64,000 nucleotides of DNA from Mycobacterium sp. IS-3022 (GTDB lineage Bacteria; Actinomycetota; Actinomycetes; Mycobacteriales; Mycobacteriaceae). This document shows positions 16,685 to 25,403 of this stretch, in pieces (positions within the stretch are counted from its first letter, which is position 1; each line of letters begins with the position of its first letter). The stretch covers positions 62,001 through 126,000 of the forward strand of contig NZ_LQIN01000034.1 in the NCBI RefSeq assembly GCF_001500065.1. Direction: 5' to 3'. The position numbers and the translations under genes were made by a program. A model generated the notes under the pieces. It saw only the letters and a list, made by a program, of their open reading frames with translations, was not told the origin of the DNA and ran no database searches.

Positions 16685-17593
16685 GTGAACGAACGCAGTG
16701 GGCAAGGGTCGGCAGTAACGAAAGCGCGAAGCGCGACACTTTCTCAGCCAGAGACCAGGCCTCATCCCAAGACCAGGCGGATCCGCTTCCGTTTCAACGA
16801 GGAAGCCACCAAGAAGTACTTCGTCGCCGGCGACATGGTGTACAGCCATTTCGTCGCCGGACTCTCGGCGGGATTCCCTCCGGGTGAAGAGGGGTTCATC
16901 CGGTCGGTGCGCCGCTTCGCGGACCTCATCACCGATCCGGACCTCAAGAAGCGGGTGGCCGGCTTCATTGGCCAGGAGTCGATGCACGGCCAGGAGCACC
17001 GCCACCTCAACGAGAAGCTGGTCGAGATGGGCTATGCCATCCAGTGGTGGGACTCGAAGCGGTTGAAGGCCGGGCAGATACGTCTCGAGGAGCGGCTGCC
17101 CGCGAAGGTGCACCTGGCGATGACCGCCGCCGCGGAGCACTACACCGCCGTGCTGGCCGAGCGGGTGCTCTCCAGCGAGGAAATCCAGTCGATCCCCGCC
17201 GAACCGGAGATGTGGCACCTGCTCAACTGGCATGCGCTGGAGGAACTGGAGCACAAGTCCGTGGCGTTCGACGTGTACCGCGCGGTCGGCGGCACCGAGC
17301 GCACGCGTATTGCGGTGATGGCCGTTATGTACGCGTTGACCGTTCCGGTGACCCTGGTCTCGCTGGGCGTTTCGATAGGTCGTGACCCGATCGCGCGTCG
17401 CCAACCGCGCCGCCTGGCGCGTGAGGCGTACAAGTTGTTCACCGGTCCGGTGTTCAAGGGCCTGCCAAGTGAACTCGCCAAGTACATGCGCCCGGGATTC
17501 CATCCTGACGACATCGATACCACTGCGCTGCTCGAGCGGTGGCAGGACGAACTCTTCGGCGCCAGCGGCGTCCTCGTCGACCATCTGAAATAG
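16685..17593 (+). CDS. PF10118-type predicted metal-dependent protein, full length (copy 2)
   Basis: 302 aa, GTG start. The same potential metal ligands as copy 1 are present: E98 and H101 (GQESMHGQEH), E151 (AAEHYTAV), H183, E187 and H190 (NWHALEELEH). A hydrophobic stretch near 205-225 may bind membrane. The first 30 residues are polar and variable. It leads a second operon of copies 2 and 3, monooxygenase 4 and two SDRs, preceded by the palindrome at 16634. Its last codons and stop are included in an 18-bp tandem duplication. Confidence 0.85.
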   Translation: MNERSGQGSAVTKARSATLSQPETRPHPKTRRIRFRFNEEATKKYFVAGDMVYSHFVAGLSAGFPPGEEGFIRSVRRFADLITDPDLKKRVAGFIGQESMHGQEHRHLNEKLVEMGYAIQWWDSKRLKAGQIRLEERLPAKVHLAMTAAAEHYTAVLAERVLSSEEIQSIPAEPEMWHLLNWHALEELEHKSVAFDVYRAVGGTERTRIAVMAVMYALTVPVTLVSLGVSIGRDPIARRQPRRLAREAYKLFTGPVFKGLPSELAKYMRPGFHPDDIDTTALLERWQDELFGASGVLVDHLK

Positions 17594-17618
17594 ACAGCCA
17601 ACCTGAAATAGACAGCCA
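17585..17618 (+). repeat. 18-bp tandem duplication across a stop codon
   Basis: CTGAAATAGACAGCCA occurs at 17585-17600 and again at 17603-17618, a period of 18 bp. The first copy contains the last two sense codons and TAG stop of PF10118 copy 2; the second is intergenic. It looks like a replication-slippage event with no effect on the protein. Confidence 0.8.
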
Positions 17619-17635
17619 CAAGGAAGGATTCGACC

Positions 17636-18526
17636 ATGACAACGGAGTCACTGGCGACCGGCGACACTTCGACGACCGGCGCGTACCCGACGGTCCGTCG
17701 GATGAGGTTCCCATTCGGCGAGCCCGAACCCATCCGGCGCCACTTCGTCGAAGGCGACATCGTGATGAGCCACCTCGTGGCCGTGCTGTCCGGAGCGTTT
17801 CCGCCCGGCGAGGAGTCGTTCATTCGGTCGGTGCGCCGCTTCTCCGACCAAATCACCGATCCAGTCTTGAAGAAGCGGGTCGCGGGCTTCATCGGCCAGG
17901 AGTCCGTGCACGGCCAGGAGCATCGCAAGCTCAACGCGCACCTGGCCGACCTGGGCTATCCGCTGGTCCGCTTCCTGCTGTTCTCACCGACGAGTGTGCG
18001 GCAGAAGCTCATGCTGCGCATCGAGAAACTGTTCCCCGCGAAGGTGCACCTGGCGATGACGGCCGCTGCCGAACACTACACCGCCGTATTGGGAGCGCGG
18101 GTGCTGTCCAAGGACGAAATCCAGGCGATCCCTGGTGATCCCGAGGTGTGGCACCTACTGAACTGGCACGCGATGGAAGAACTCGAGCACAAGTCGGTCG
18201 CCTTCGATGTCTATCGCGCGGTTGGCGGTTCGGAGCGGATCCGCATCGCGGTGATGTGGTTCATGTACTACCTGACGATCCCGTTCGTCACGGCTGCGGT
18301 GTCGGTGTCCATGCTGATGGATCCGACCGCGTGGCGCCCCGTCAAGGTGTTGCGGCAGACCTATCACATCTTCCGCGGTCCGCTTCTGCGCGGATTCATG
18401 CCGGAGATCCGAGAGTACCTACGACCCGGCTTTCACCCCGACGATGTCCGGACCGGCGAGCTACTCGAACGCTGGCAACGGGAACTGTTCGGAGCCGACG
18501 GCGAACTCGTCGGTTACGTGAAATGA
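17636..18526 (+). CDS. PF10118-type predicted metal-dependent protein, full length (copy 3)
   Basis: 296 aa, ATG behind AAGGAAGG. E89 and H92 (GQESVHGQEH), E146 (AAEHYTAV), E182 and H185 (EELEHKS) preserve the putative two-ExxH metal site. It is closest to copy 2, its immediate neighbour, and the pair presumably arose by tandem duplication. Two adjacent paralogues might form a heterodimer. Its stop overlaps the ATG of monooxygenase 4, linking this family's expression directly to a Baeyer-Villiger-type enzyme. Confidence 0.85.
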   Translation: MTTESLATGDTSTTGAYPTVRRMRFPFGEPEPIRRHFVEGDIVMSHLVAVLSGAFPPGEESFIRSVRRFSDQITDPVLKKRVAGFIGQESVHGQEHRKLNAHLADLGYPLVRFLLFSPTSVRQKLMLRIEKLFPAKVHLAMTAAAEHYTAVLGARVLSKDEIQAIPGDPEVWHLLNWHAMEELEHKSVAFDVYRAVGGSERIRIAVMWFMYYLTIPFVTAAVSVSMLMDPTAWRPVKVLRQTYHIFRGPLLRGFMPEIREYLRPGFHPDDVRTGELLERWQRELFGADGELVGYVK

Positions 18527-20100
18527 CGACGAGCACAGATATCGAGCGTCCGCCGGTCGCGGAGCGCATCGACCCCGACCACGAGGTAGTGGTAGTCGGT
18601 GCGGGATTCGGCGGAATCGGCACCGGTATCGCGTTGCAGCGTAAAGGCATTCACGACTTCGTCATTCTCGACAAGTGGGATCACGTCGGAGGCACGTGGC
18701 ATGCAAACACCTATCCCGGTGTGGCGGTCGACATCCCCTCGGTGATCTACAGCTTCTCCTACGAACAGCGGGGCGACTGGTCACGCGTCTTCGCGCCCGG
18801 CGCCGAACTGCGCGACTACGCCGACCGCATGGTGGACAAGTATGGCCTGCGGGACAAGCTGCGACTGAACACCACGGTCATCGGCGCGACCTTCGACGAG
18901 CGCAACAGCCTGTGGCGGTTGACCGTCGACGGTGGGGCAGAGATCACCGGCCGGTATGTCGTGATGGCGGTCGGTGGGCTGGAACGGCCCAAGATGCCGG
19001 ATATTCCAGGTCTGCACGACTTCGGTGGCGTACTGATGCACACCGCACTGTGGGACCACGACGTAGCCCTGGATGGCAAGCGGGTGGCCGTGATCGGGAC
19101 CGGCGCGACGTCGCTGCAATTGGTTCCGGCGATCGTCGACGAGGTCGAGCATCTCACCGTCTTCCAGCGCACCCCGATCTGGGTGTTCCCCAAGCGGGAC
19201 GCTGAGATCCGCGGCGTCCTACGTAGAGTGATGGAGCAGCGACAGCTGCGTTCCGCGGTTCGGGGTCTCGGCACGATCGCGACGGAGATCGGGATGAGCG
19301 GGATGCTGGCCGGCCCGGGGTGGCTGGTCAACTCGACGCGCAAGCTCGCCGAGGCACCTGTGAGGGCGTGGATGCGCAGCCAGGTCAAGGACCCGGTGAC
19401 CAGAGAGAAACTGATCCCGCGCTACGGGCTTGGCTGCAAACGGCCGTCGATGTCCAACGACTACCTGACGACATTCAACCGCAGCGACGTCAGCCTGGTC
19501 ACCGACTCCATCGAGCGGATCACCCCGAACGGGGTGCTGACCGCGGACGGCGTCGAGCACCAGGTCGACGTTCTGATCTGCGCGACCGGATTCAAACTGT
19601 GGGAGCGCGATTCGGTTCCACCCTTCCCGGTCGTCGGCCGTGCCGGCGTCGACGCCGGGGAGTTCTGGGCGGTCAACCGGTTCCAGGCGTACCAAGGGGT
19701 TTCGGTACCCGGTTTTCCGAACATGTTCATGATCACCGGACCGTACGGCTTCGTACTGGGCTCTTACCTGTGGATGATCGAGGCCACATCGGCGCATCTG
19801 AGCCGAGCGATCGCCGAAGCCAAGCGGCGCGATGCCCTGGAGGTGGAGATCCGCCAAGAAGTCCACGACGCGTACTTCCAGAAGTGCCTCCGGCGCCAGG
19901 AGCGCAACTTCCTGTTCACGCCGGCGTGCGAGGGCTCCAACACCTACTACATCGACTATCACGGCGACTCGCCGTTCCGACCGACCACGCACGGCGAGAT
20001 GTACTGGCACAACCGCCATTACGACCTCGACGTCTACCACTACGGTACCGGCACCGGAACCGTCCGCGAACTGGCAGCTACGTCGAAAGAAGCCCTGTGA
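18523..20100 (+). CDS. Flavin-containing (Baeyer-Villiger type) monooxygenase 4
   Basis: 525 aa from the ATG that overlaps the previous stop; longer upstream readings run through the PF10118 gene in another frame and are rejected. GAGFGG at 26-31 (FAD), fingerprint FGGVLMHTALW at 167-177 with His173 intact, GTGATS at 192-197 (NADPH). It shares GLGCKRPSMSN and the closing HYDLDVYHYG region with copies 1 and 2. It is followed without a gap by SDR E (GTG overlapping the TGA). As in the first operon, ketone oxygenation supplied by an SDR is the best guess. Confidence 0.94.
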   Translation: MTTSTDIERPPVAERIDPDHEVVVVGAGFGGIGTGIALQRKGIHDFVILDKWDHVGGTWHANTYPGVAVDIPSVIYSFSYEQRGDWSRVFAPGAELRDYADRMVDKYGLRDKLRLNTTVIGATFDERNSLWRLTVDGGAEITGRYVVMAVGGLERPKMPDIPGLHDFGGVLMHTALWDHDVALDGKRVAVIGTGATSLQLVPAIVDEVEHLTVFQRTPIWVFPKRDAEIRGVLRRVMEQRQLRSAVRGLGTIATEIGMSGMLAGPGWLVNSTRKLAEAPVRAWMRSQVKDPVTREKLIPRYGLGCKRPSMSNDYLTTFNRSDVSLVTDSIERITPNGVLTADGVEHQVDVLICATGFKLWERDSVPPFPVVGRAGVDAGEFWAVNRFQAYQGVSVPGFPNMFMITGPYGFVLGSYLWMIEATSAHLSRAIAEAKRRDALEVEIRQEVHDAYFQKCLRRQERNFLFTPACEGSNTYYIDYHGDSPFRPTTHGEMYWHNRHYDLDVYHYGTGTGTVRELAATSKEAL

Positions 20101-21026
20101 AGTTCAACAACCTCAAACCGGAAGTCGTCGTTGTCACCGGCGCCGGTAGCGGTATCGGGCGGGCGACCGCGATCCGCTTCGCCAAACTCGGTGCCCACGT
20201 GGTGGTTTCGGATATCGACCTCGACTCTGCAGAGGCCACAGCGGCGATGATCAAGGGTGTAGGCAACCGAGCATCGGCAATGCTGCTGGACGTGACCGAC
20301 CCCGACGCCTGGGAACTGTTCGCTCGCGAGGTGCGTGCCGACTTCGGGGTGCCGGACGTTGTGGTCAACAACGCCGGGATCGTCGTCGGCGGCCCGTTCC
20401 TCAAGCTGTCCGCCGAGGATTGGGACAAGCAACTGGGCATCAACCTGATGGGTGTGGTGCACGGCTGTCGGGTGTTCGGCACCATGATGGTCGAGCGGGG
20501 CAGAGGCGGGCACATCGTCAACATCGCATCGGCAGCGGCCTTCACGCCCACACCGGTGATGGCGCCGTACTCGGTGTCCAAGGCCGGGGTGAAGATGCTG
20601 AGCGAATGCCTACGCCTGGAGCTCGGCCCGCACGGTATCGGTGTCAGCGCGATCTGTCCGGGTGTGATCAGTACCAACATCGGTGACCGGGCGGTGACCG
20701 TCGGCGTCGACCCTGAAATCATCGAGCGTGGCAAGCAATTGACCCGGCAGCTGCAGGAGTTCGCCGAGAAGCTTCCGTTCTCGCCGATGAGCCCTGATTT
20801 GGTGGCCCGGGCGGCCGTGCGAGCGGTCCGCTACGACCTCGCGGTCGTGCCGGTGCGGACCGAGGCATGGCTGGGGTACTTCATGTTGCGCATCGCGCCG
20901 GGCATCAATCGGCGGATGGCACAACCGTTCTCGATCAGCTTCGCCGAGACGGTGGGGGCTCGATTATTGGCGCGGGTCGCACCGAGAACCACCGTCGAGG
21001 AGTCAGGGATGGCCGAAGTCCGATGA
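20097..21026 (+). CDS. Short-chain dehydrogenase/reductase (SDR) E
   Basis: 309 aa from GTG 20097 overlapping the monooxygenase 4 stop. TGAGSGIG at 14-21, NNAG at 91-94, Ser145, Tyr158 and Lys162 (YSVSK). It begins MKFNNLKPEVVVVTG, a clear parallel to the MKLNRLQP start of SDR C and D, so these three form one subgroup, each beside a monooxygenase. The long tail (MSPDLVARAAVRAVRYD and beyond) is shared. Its stop overlaps the ATG of the next SDR. Confidence 0.93.
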   Translation: MKFNNLKPEVVVVTGAGSGIGRATAIRFAKLGAHVVVSDIDLDSAEATAAMIKGVGNRASAMLLDVTDPDAWELFAREVRADFGVPDVVVNNAGIVVGGPFLKLSAEDWDKQLGINLMGVVHGCRVFGTMMVERGRGGHIVNIASAAAFTPTPVMAPYSVSKAGVKMLSECLRLELGPHGIGVSAICPGVISTNIGDRAVTVGVDPEIIERGKQLTRQLQEFAEKLPFSPMSPDLVARAAVRAVRYDLAVVPVRTEAWLGYFMLRIAPGINRRMAQPFSISFAETVGARLLARVAPRTTVEESGMAEVR

Positions 21027-21994
21027 CGCGAACGAGGTTGCAGGTCGACAACTTCCGATCGGCGGACATCCCCGATCAGGCCGGTAAGACCATGGTGATA
21101 ACCGGTGCGAACAACGGCCTCGGTCTCCAGGCTGCGACTGCGCTCGCGGCTGCCGGCGCGCGAATTATTTTGGCCTGCCGCAACCAGATGACCGGCCTCG
21201 AAGCACTCGACCGGGTGCGATTGGCCGGGCCAGGAGCCGAGCACCATCTCGTTCCGCTCGATCTCGCCGATCTGGGTTCGGTGCGGGAGTCCGCCGCCGA
21301 AGTCGTGGAGGTAGCGCCGAGCATCGACGTGCTCATCAACAACGCCGGCCTGATGGCCATTCCCTTCGCCCGAACAGCCGATGGCTTCGAGATGCAGATC
21401 GGCACGAACCATTTCGGCCACTTCGCATTCACCGACGGGGTGCTGCCCGCGCTACTGGCCACGTCCGAACCCCGGGTCGTCACGCTGTCCAGCATCGCCC
21501 ACCGTCAGGGGCTCATCGTCCTCGCCGATCTCAACTTCGAGCTGCGCGAATACGGACGCATGTCGGCCTACTCGCAATCCAAATTGGCCAACCTGCTATT
21601 CGGGGCGGAACTGGCGCGACGCAGTGACGCCGCCGGGCTCGCGCTGAAGTCGGTGATCGCCCATCCCGGGGTGGCCGCAACCAACTTGTTCGATTCGATG
21701 GTTCCGCCGATTCCGGGAGCGGTGCAACTAATGCACGTCGCGCTTCGGTTGTTCACCAACAGCGAGGAAAGCGGTGCGCTGAGCCAGTTGTACGCGGCAA
21801 CGATGCCCGACGTACGCAACGGCGACTATCTCGGTCCGAACCGATTGTTCGGGGTCCGCGGGCCGGTGAGCCGATCGCCGCGCAGCGCAGCAGCGCGCAA
21901 TGCACAGTTGGCGGCGGAGCTGTGGGAGAAGTCGGTCGAGCTCACGGGTGCGCGATACGACGCTCTCGAGTCGGTTGACAAACTCGAGAAGTAG
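21023..21994 (+). CDS. SDR family oxidoreductase (retinol dehydrogenase-like) F
   Basis: 323 aa from ATG 21023. The cofactor motif is TGANNGLG (residues 27-34), and the active-site YSQSK is preceded by VTLSSIAHRQG. The NxGLG motif and NNAGLMAIP place it with the retinol dehydrogenase/WW-domain oxidoreductase-like SDRs, different from SDRs A-E, which are closer to each other. Relatives act on retinoids, steroids and long-chain alcohols. It is the last gene of the cluster; the following gene is convergent. Confidence 0.9.
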   Translation: MTRTRLQVDNFRSADIPDQAGKTMVITGANNGLGLQAATALAAAGARIILACRNQMTGLEALDRVRLAGPGAEHHLVPLDLADLGSVRESAAEVVEVAPSIDVLINNAGLMAIPFARTADGFEMQIGTNHFGHFAFTDGVLPALLATSEPRVVTLSSIAHRQGLIVLADLNFELREYGRMSAYSQSKLANLLFGAELARRSDAAGLALKSVIAHPGVAATNLFDSMVPPIPGAVQLMHVALRLFTNSEESGALSQLYAATMPDVRNGDYLGPNRLFGVRGPVSRSPRSAAARNAQLAAELWEKSVELTGARYDALESVDKLEK

Positions 21995-22066
21995 CCCGCC
22001 GAAACTGGGTTACCTTCACTTGACTTCGAGGCGTGATCGCGTGCCACAACCCGACACTCGCCGCAC

Positions 22067-22360
22067 CTAGCCCGTCGTGCCGCCCATGATCTCGAACACG
22101 TCGAAGGTGTTGACACCGGCGGTGACCGACGGGTCGCGCTCGGCGATCGCGAGCACCTCGGCGCGGTCGGTGGCGCGCAGCACGCCCATTCCCCAGACAC
22201 CTTCCGGATCTGCGACCGGTCCGTAGACGACGACGTGACCGTCGGCGAGCAGTTGCTGCCAGTACTCCTGATGCGCGGCCATGGCCTGCTGCTCGGCGGG
22301 CGTCATGGTCTGGGCGAAATCCGCTCGCGGCGGAATTAGCCGGAACAGGAACAGGTTCAT
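22067..22360 (-). CDS. YCII-related domain protein
   Basis: 97 aa from the ATG overlapping the stop of the gene upstream on the same strand. The sequence [23 protein letters not shown], the [25 protein letters not shown] middle and the DPSVTAG end are typical of the small YCII dimeric alpha+beta barrel fold, which includes chlorodienelactone-type enzymes and many proteins with unknown role. The His and Asp often found in the YCII cleft have plausible counterparts (AHQEYW, RDPSV). Translation is coupled to the cysteine-rich neighbour. Function unknown. Confidence 0.85.
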   Translation of the reverse strand: MNLFLFRLIPPRADFAQTMTPAEQQAMAAHQEYWQQLLADGHVVVYGPVADPEGVWGMGVLRATDRAEVLAIAERDPSVTAGVNTFDVFEIMGGTTG

Positions 22361-23142
22361 CCGGCCAGCCGAGTCGCGGGATGCACGGCGATGAGCCCTA
22401 AACCGCTGCGCCGCTTGCACATCGCCGCGAGCTCCGCATACGCCTTCTCGCCGAGCAGTTCGGTCAGCTCGGGCCCGTAGGACTCCCAGACCGGCTTGCT
22501 GCCGACGTGCGCGTTCGGATCGCCGGTGCAGTACCAGTGCAGATCCGCGCCGCCTTCACCCCAGCCGCGACGGTCGTACTCGGTGATCCACGTCTTGAGG
22601 ATTTCGGTCCCGTCGGGCCGCTCCACCCACTCCTGCGTGCGCCGGATCGGCAGCTGCCAGCACACGTCGGGTTTCATCGTCAGCGGTTCGACACCCAGCT
22701 TGAGTGCCTTGCTGTGCAGTGCGCAGCCGATGCCACCGGGAAAGCCGGGCCGGTTGAGAAAGATGCAGGCGCCCTTGTGTTTTCGGGTGCGCAGGTTGGG
22801 CTTGTCGTCGTAGGAGTCCATCTCGAGGTACCCCTTCTTACCGAGCCCCTTCTCGCGGAACTGCCAGTCCTCGTCGGTCAGCGTCTTGACCGCGTCGTCC
22901 AGGCGGGCGATGTCGTCCTTGTCGGACAGGAACGCGCCGTGCGAGCAGCAGCCGTCGTCCGGGCGCCCCTCGACCGTGCCCTGGCAGGCCGGTGTGCCGA
23001 ACACACACGTCCAGCGGGAGCACAGCCACGTCAAATCGGCTGCGATCAGATGCTCGGGATTGTCCGGGTCGTAGAACTCGACCCACTCACGGGCGAAATC
23101 GAGTTCGACCTCGCCGGGATGCGATGCGCTCACGGTAATCAA
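22357..23142 (-). CDS. Conserved cysteine-rich protein, Rv0495c type
   Basis: 261 aa. At least eight Cys are spread in [45 protein letters not shown] and YCTGD, arranged like metal-binding sites of the DUF3109 kind; a zinc or iron-sulfur site is plausible but unproved. The order next to a divergently transcribed exopolyphosphatase matches M. tuberculosis Rv0495c-Rv0496. Only 24 bp separate the two start codons, so the promoters must overlap or lie in the coding ends. Function is not established to my knowledge. Confidence 0.88.
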   Translation of the reverse strand: MITVSASHPGEVELDFAREWVEFYDPDNPEHLIAADLTWLCSRWTCVFGTPACQGTVEGRPDDGCCSHGAFLSDKDDIARLDDAVKTLTDEDWQFREKGLGKKGYLEMDSYDDKPNLRTRKHKGACIFLNRPGFPGGIGCALHSKALKLGVEPLTMKPDVCWQLPIRRTQEWVERPDGTEILKTWITEYDRRGWGEGGADLHWYCTGDPNAHVGSKPVWESYGPELTELLGEKAYAELAAMCKRRSGLGLIAVHPATRLAG

Positions 23143-23166
23143 CGGTAGACCGATTAAGTTGAAGGT

Positions 23167-24189
23167 GTGCGATTAGGCGTGCTCGACGTGGGCAGCAATA
23201 CCGTTCACCTTCTGGTGGTGGACGCGCGACGGGGCGGGCACCCGACACCGATGAGTTCCACCAAGGCCTCGTTGCGGCTCGCCGAGGCCATCGACGGCTC
23301 CGGCAAGCTGACCCGTAAGGGTGCGGACAAACTGATCGGCACCATCGACGAGTTCGCCAAGATCGCCACCAGTTCCGGGTGTTCGGAGCTGATGGCGTTC
23401 GCCACCTCGGCGGTGCGTGACGCCAAGAACTCCGAGGAGTTGCTCGCGCGGGTGCTCGCCGAGACGGGGGTCTCGCTGCGCGTACTCGCCGGGGTCGACG
23501 AGTCGAGGCTGACGTTCTTGGCCGTGCGGCGCTGGTACGGGTGGAGCGCCGGACGCATCATCAATATCGACATCGGCGGCGGGTCGCTGGAGCTGTCCAA
23601 CGGTGTCGACGAGGAGCCGGAGGTGGCGCTGTCGCTCCCGCTCGGCGCGGGCCGGCTCACCCGCGAATGGCTGCCCGACGACCCACCGGGCCGTCGGCGG
23701 GTCGCGATGCTGCGCGACTGGCTGACCACCGAACTGGCCGACGCCGGGGCCGAGCTGCTCAAAGCCGGCGCCCCGGACCTGGCCGTTGCGACGTCGAAGA
23801 CGTTCCGCTCGCTGGCCCGGTTGACCGGCGCCGCGCCGTCCGGGGCCGGTCCGCGGGTCAAACGGACGCTCACAGCCACCGGGTTAAGGCAGCTCATAGC
23901 ATTCATCTCTAGGATGACCGCGGCCGACCGAGCGGAATTGGAAGGAGTGAGTGCCGAACGGGCGCCACAGATCGTGGCCGGAGCGTTGGTCGCCGAGGCG
24001 AGCATGAAGGCCCTGGCCGTCGAGAGCGTGGACATTTGCCCCTGGGCGTTGCGGGAAGGGCTGATTCTGCGGAGACTCGACAGCGAAGCCGACGGCAGCG
24101 GCTCCGTCGGTGCCGACGATCCGACGACGATCGGCGGCGCTGACAATCCGGCCTCAGTACAGACGTTTTTGCGCAATGCTGGACGATAG
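23167..24189 (+). CDS. ppx: Exopolyphosphatase / Ppx-GppA phosphatase
   Basis: 340 aa, GTG start. The ASKHA-type nucleotide-binding phosphate motif 1 ([14 protein letters not shown], residues 4-17) and motif 2 ([15 protein letters not shown]) are intact. It corresponds to M. tuberculosis Rv0496 (Ppx1), which degrades short-chain polyphosphate; related proteins hydrolyse pppGpp. It lacks the large C-terminal HD-type domain of the E. coli enzyme, as is usual for this actinobacterial form. Likely cytoplasmic. The next gene lies 26 bp downstream in the same direction. Confidence 0.93.
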   Translation: MRLGVLDVGSNTVHLLVVDARRGGHPTPMSSTKASLRLAEAIDGSGKLTRKGADKLIGTIDEFAKIATSSGCSELMAFATSAVRDAKNSEELLARVLAETGVSLRVLAGVDESRLTFLAVRRWYGWSAGRIINIDIGGGSLELSNGVDEEPEVALSLPLGAGRLTREWLPDDPPGRRRVAMLRDWLTTELADAGAELLKAGAPDLAVATSKTFRSLARLTGAAPSGAGPRVKRTLTATGLRQLIAFISRMTAADRAELEGVSAERAPQIVAGALVAEASMKALAVESVDICPWALREGLILRRLDSEADGSGSVGADDPTTIGGADNPASVQTFLRNAGR

Positions 24190-24215
24190 GTGACGAGGGC
24201 CGAAGGCAATACACC

Positions 24216-25388
24216 ATGACAGGACCAGAAGACGACCACAGCAACACGCGACCCATCTCGGTTGCGGAGTTGCTGGCGCGCAACGGCACGATCGGTGCCC
24301 CGCCGATCGGCGGTCGGCGCCGGCGTCGCCGTGGGGACACCGACTCGATCTCCGTCGCCGAACTGACCGGCGAAATCCCGGTCGTCCGCGATCAGGACGA
24401 CGCACCCGCGACCGGGCCGTCGGCCGCCGCGGTGGTCGATGCCCCGGCCGAGGCCGAATCCGAAACCGTCGAACCCGAACGCCTCGAACCCGTACCCGAA
24501 GCGGCCGAACCCGCTGCCACGAACGGCGCCCCTGACCACGTCGAGGAAGTATCGCCCGCCGCCGAGGACACCGGAGTCGAACCCGAGGCCTCCGCAGACG
24601 AGCAGGACGAGTACGCCGACGCCGTCGCCGACTACCAGACCCATGTCGAGCATCGCGACTCCGACGAAGACCTGGACTTCTTCGCCCCGCCGCGCCGCTC
24701 GCACTTCACCCGGCGCCGGTTCGGTTTCGGCGGGCGCAGTGGGGTGGGAGAGGACACCGGCGGGCGCAGCGGGGTGGGAGAGGACACCGGCGGGCGCAGC
24801 GGGGTGGGAGAGGACACCGGCGGGCGAAGCGCGGTGGGCGAGGACACCGACACCGGCGTGGGGGCCGAGCAGATGAGCCCGGACCCGTTCGACTGGTCCG
24901 ATCCCAAGGCCGACGAGGAGGACGCCGCCGACGCTGCCGTCGATCTCGTCGAACCAGACGACGACGACCGCGAGGACCTGCCGTCATACCTGCGGTCCCC
25001 CGACAAGGACAGTGAGCTGTTCGGCGGTCCGGACGTCGCCGACGACGAGGTCCGGCGCGGCCGCGGCCTGGGCCCGGAGGACATCGATCTCGAGGACGAC
25101 GCCGATGTGGCGCCATCGGGACCGATGTCGGCGTTCCTGCGCGGAGCCTGGGTCGTCGCCCAGTGTGTGATTGCGGTCGCTTTCGGTGCCGGCCTGTTCA
25201 TCGCGTTCGATCAGCTGTGGAAGTGGAACAGCATCATCGCGCTGGTGCTCGGAGTGTTGGTGATCCTCGGCCTGGTGGTCGGGGTGCGGGTGGTGCGTAA
25301 GACCGAGGACATCGGCAGCACGCTGATCGCCGTCGCGGTCGGGGCGATGGTCACGTTCGGGCCGCTGGCACTGATGCAGGCGGGCTGA
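24216..25388 (+). CDS. Acidic membrane protein, Rv0497 type, with a decapeptide repeat
   Basis: 390 aa. A conserved N-terminal peptide (RPISVAELLARNGTIGAPPIGGRRRRRRG) is followed by about 250 residues of disordered Glu/Asp/Ala-rich sequence and three C-terminal transmembrane segments starting near AWVVAQCVIAVAFGAGLFIAF. The repeated ISVAEL motif (also DSISVAELTGE) may be a short docking element. Residues about 173-212 consist of four copies of GGRSGVGEDT, encoded by a 30-bp repeat. The protein is longer than I would expect for its M. tuberculosis counterpart because of this insert. Role unknown. Confidence 0.87.
   Translation: MTGPEDDHSNTRPISVAELLARNGTIGAPPIGGRRRRRRGDTDSISVAELTGEIPVVRDQDDAPATGPSAAAVVDAPAEAESETVEPERLEPVPEAAEPAATNGAPDHVEEVSPAAEDTGVEPEASADEQDEYADAVADYQTHVEHRDSDEDLDFFAPPRRSHFTRRRFGFGGRSGVGEDTGGRSGVGEDTGGRSGVGEDTGGRSAVGEDTDTGVGAEQMSPDPFDWSDPKADEEDAADAAVDLVEPDDDDREDLPSYLRSPDKDSELFGGPDVADDEVRRGRGLGPEDIDLEDDADVAPSGPMSAFLRGAWVVAQCVIAVAFGAGLFIAFDQLWKWNSIIALVLGVLVILGLVVGVRVVRKTEDIGSTLIAVAVGAMVTFGPLALMQAG
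24731..24850 (+). repeat. 30-bp minisatellite, four tandem copies
   Basis: Units at 24731-24760, 24761-24790, 24791-24820 and 24821-24850. The first three differ by one base (CAGT versus CAGC); the fourth has a few changes. The period is ten codons, so copy-number change keeps the frame of the Rv0497-type gene and only lengthens its disordered region. Confidence 0.95.
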
Positions 25389-25403
25389 GGCGCCCAATAA
25401 CTC

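Noticed and set aside
24731-24850. Possible CRISPR array
   Set aside because: The four 30-bp units are contiguous without spacers and code for a decapeptide repeat, so this is a minisatellite.
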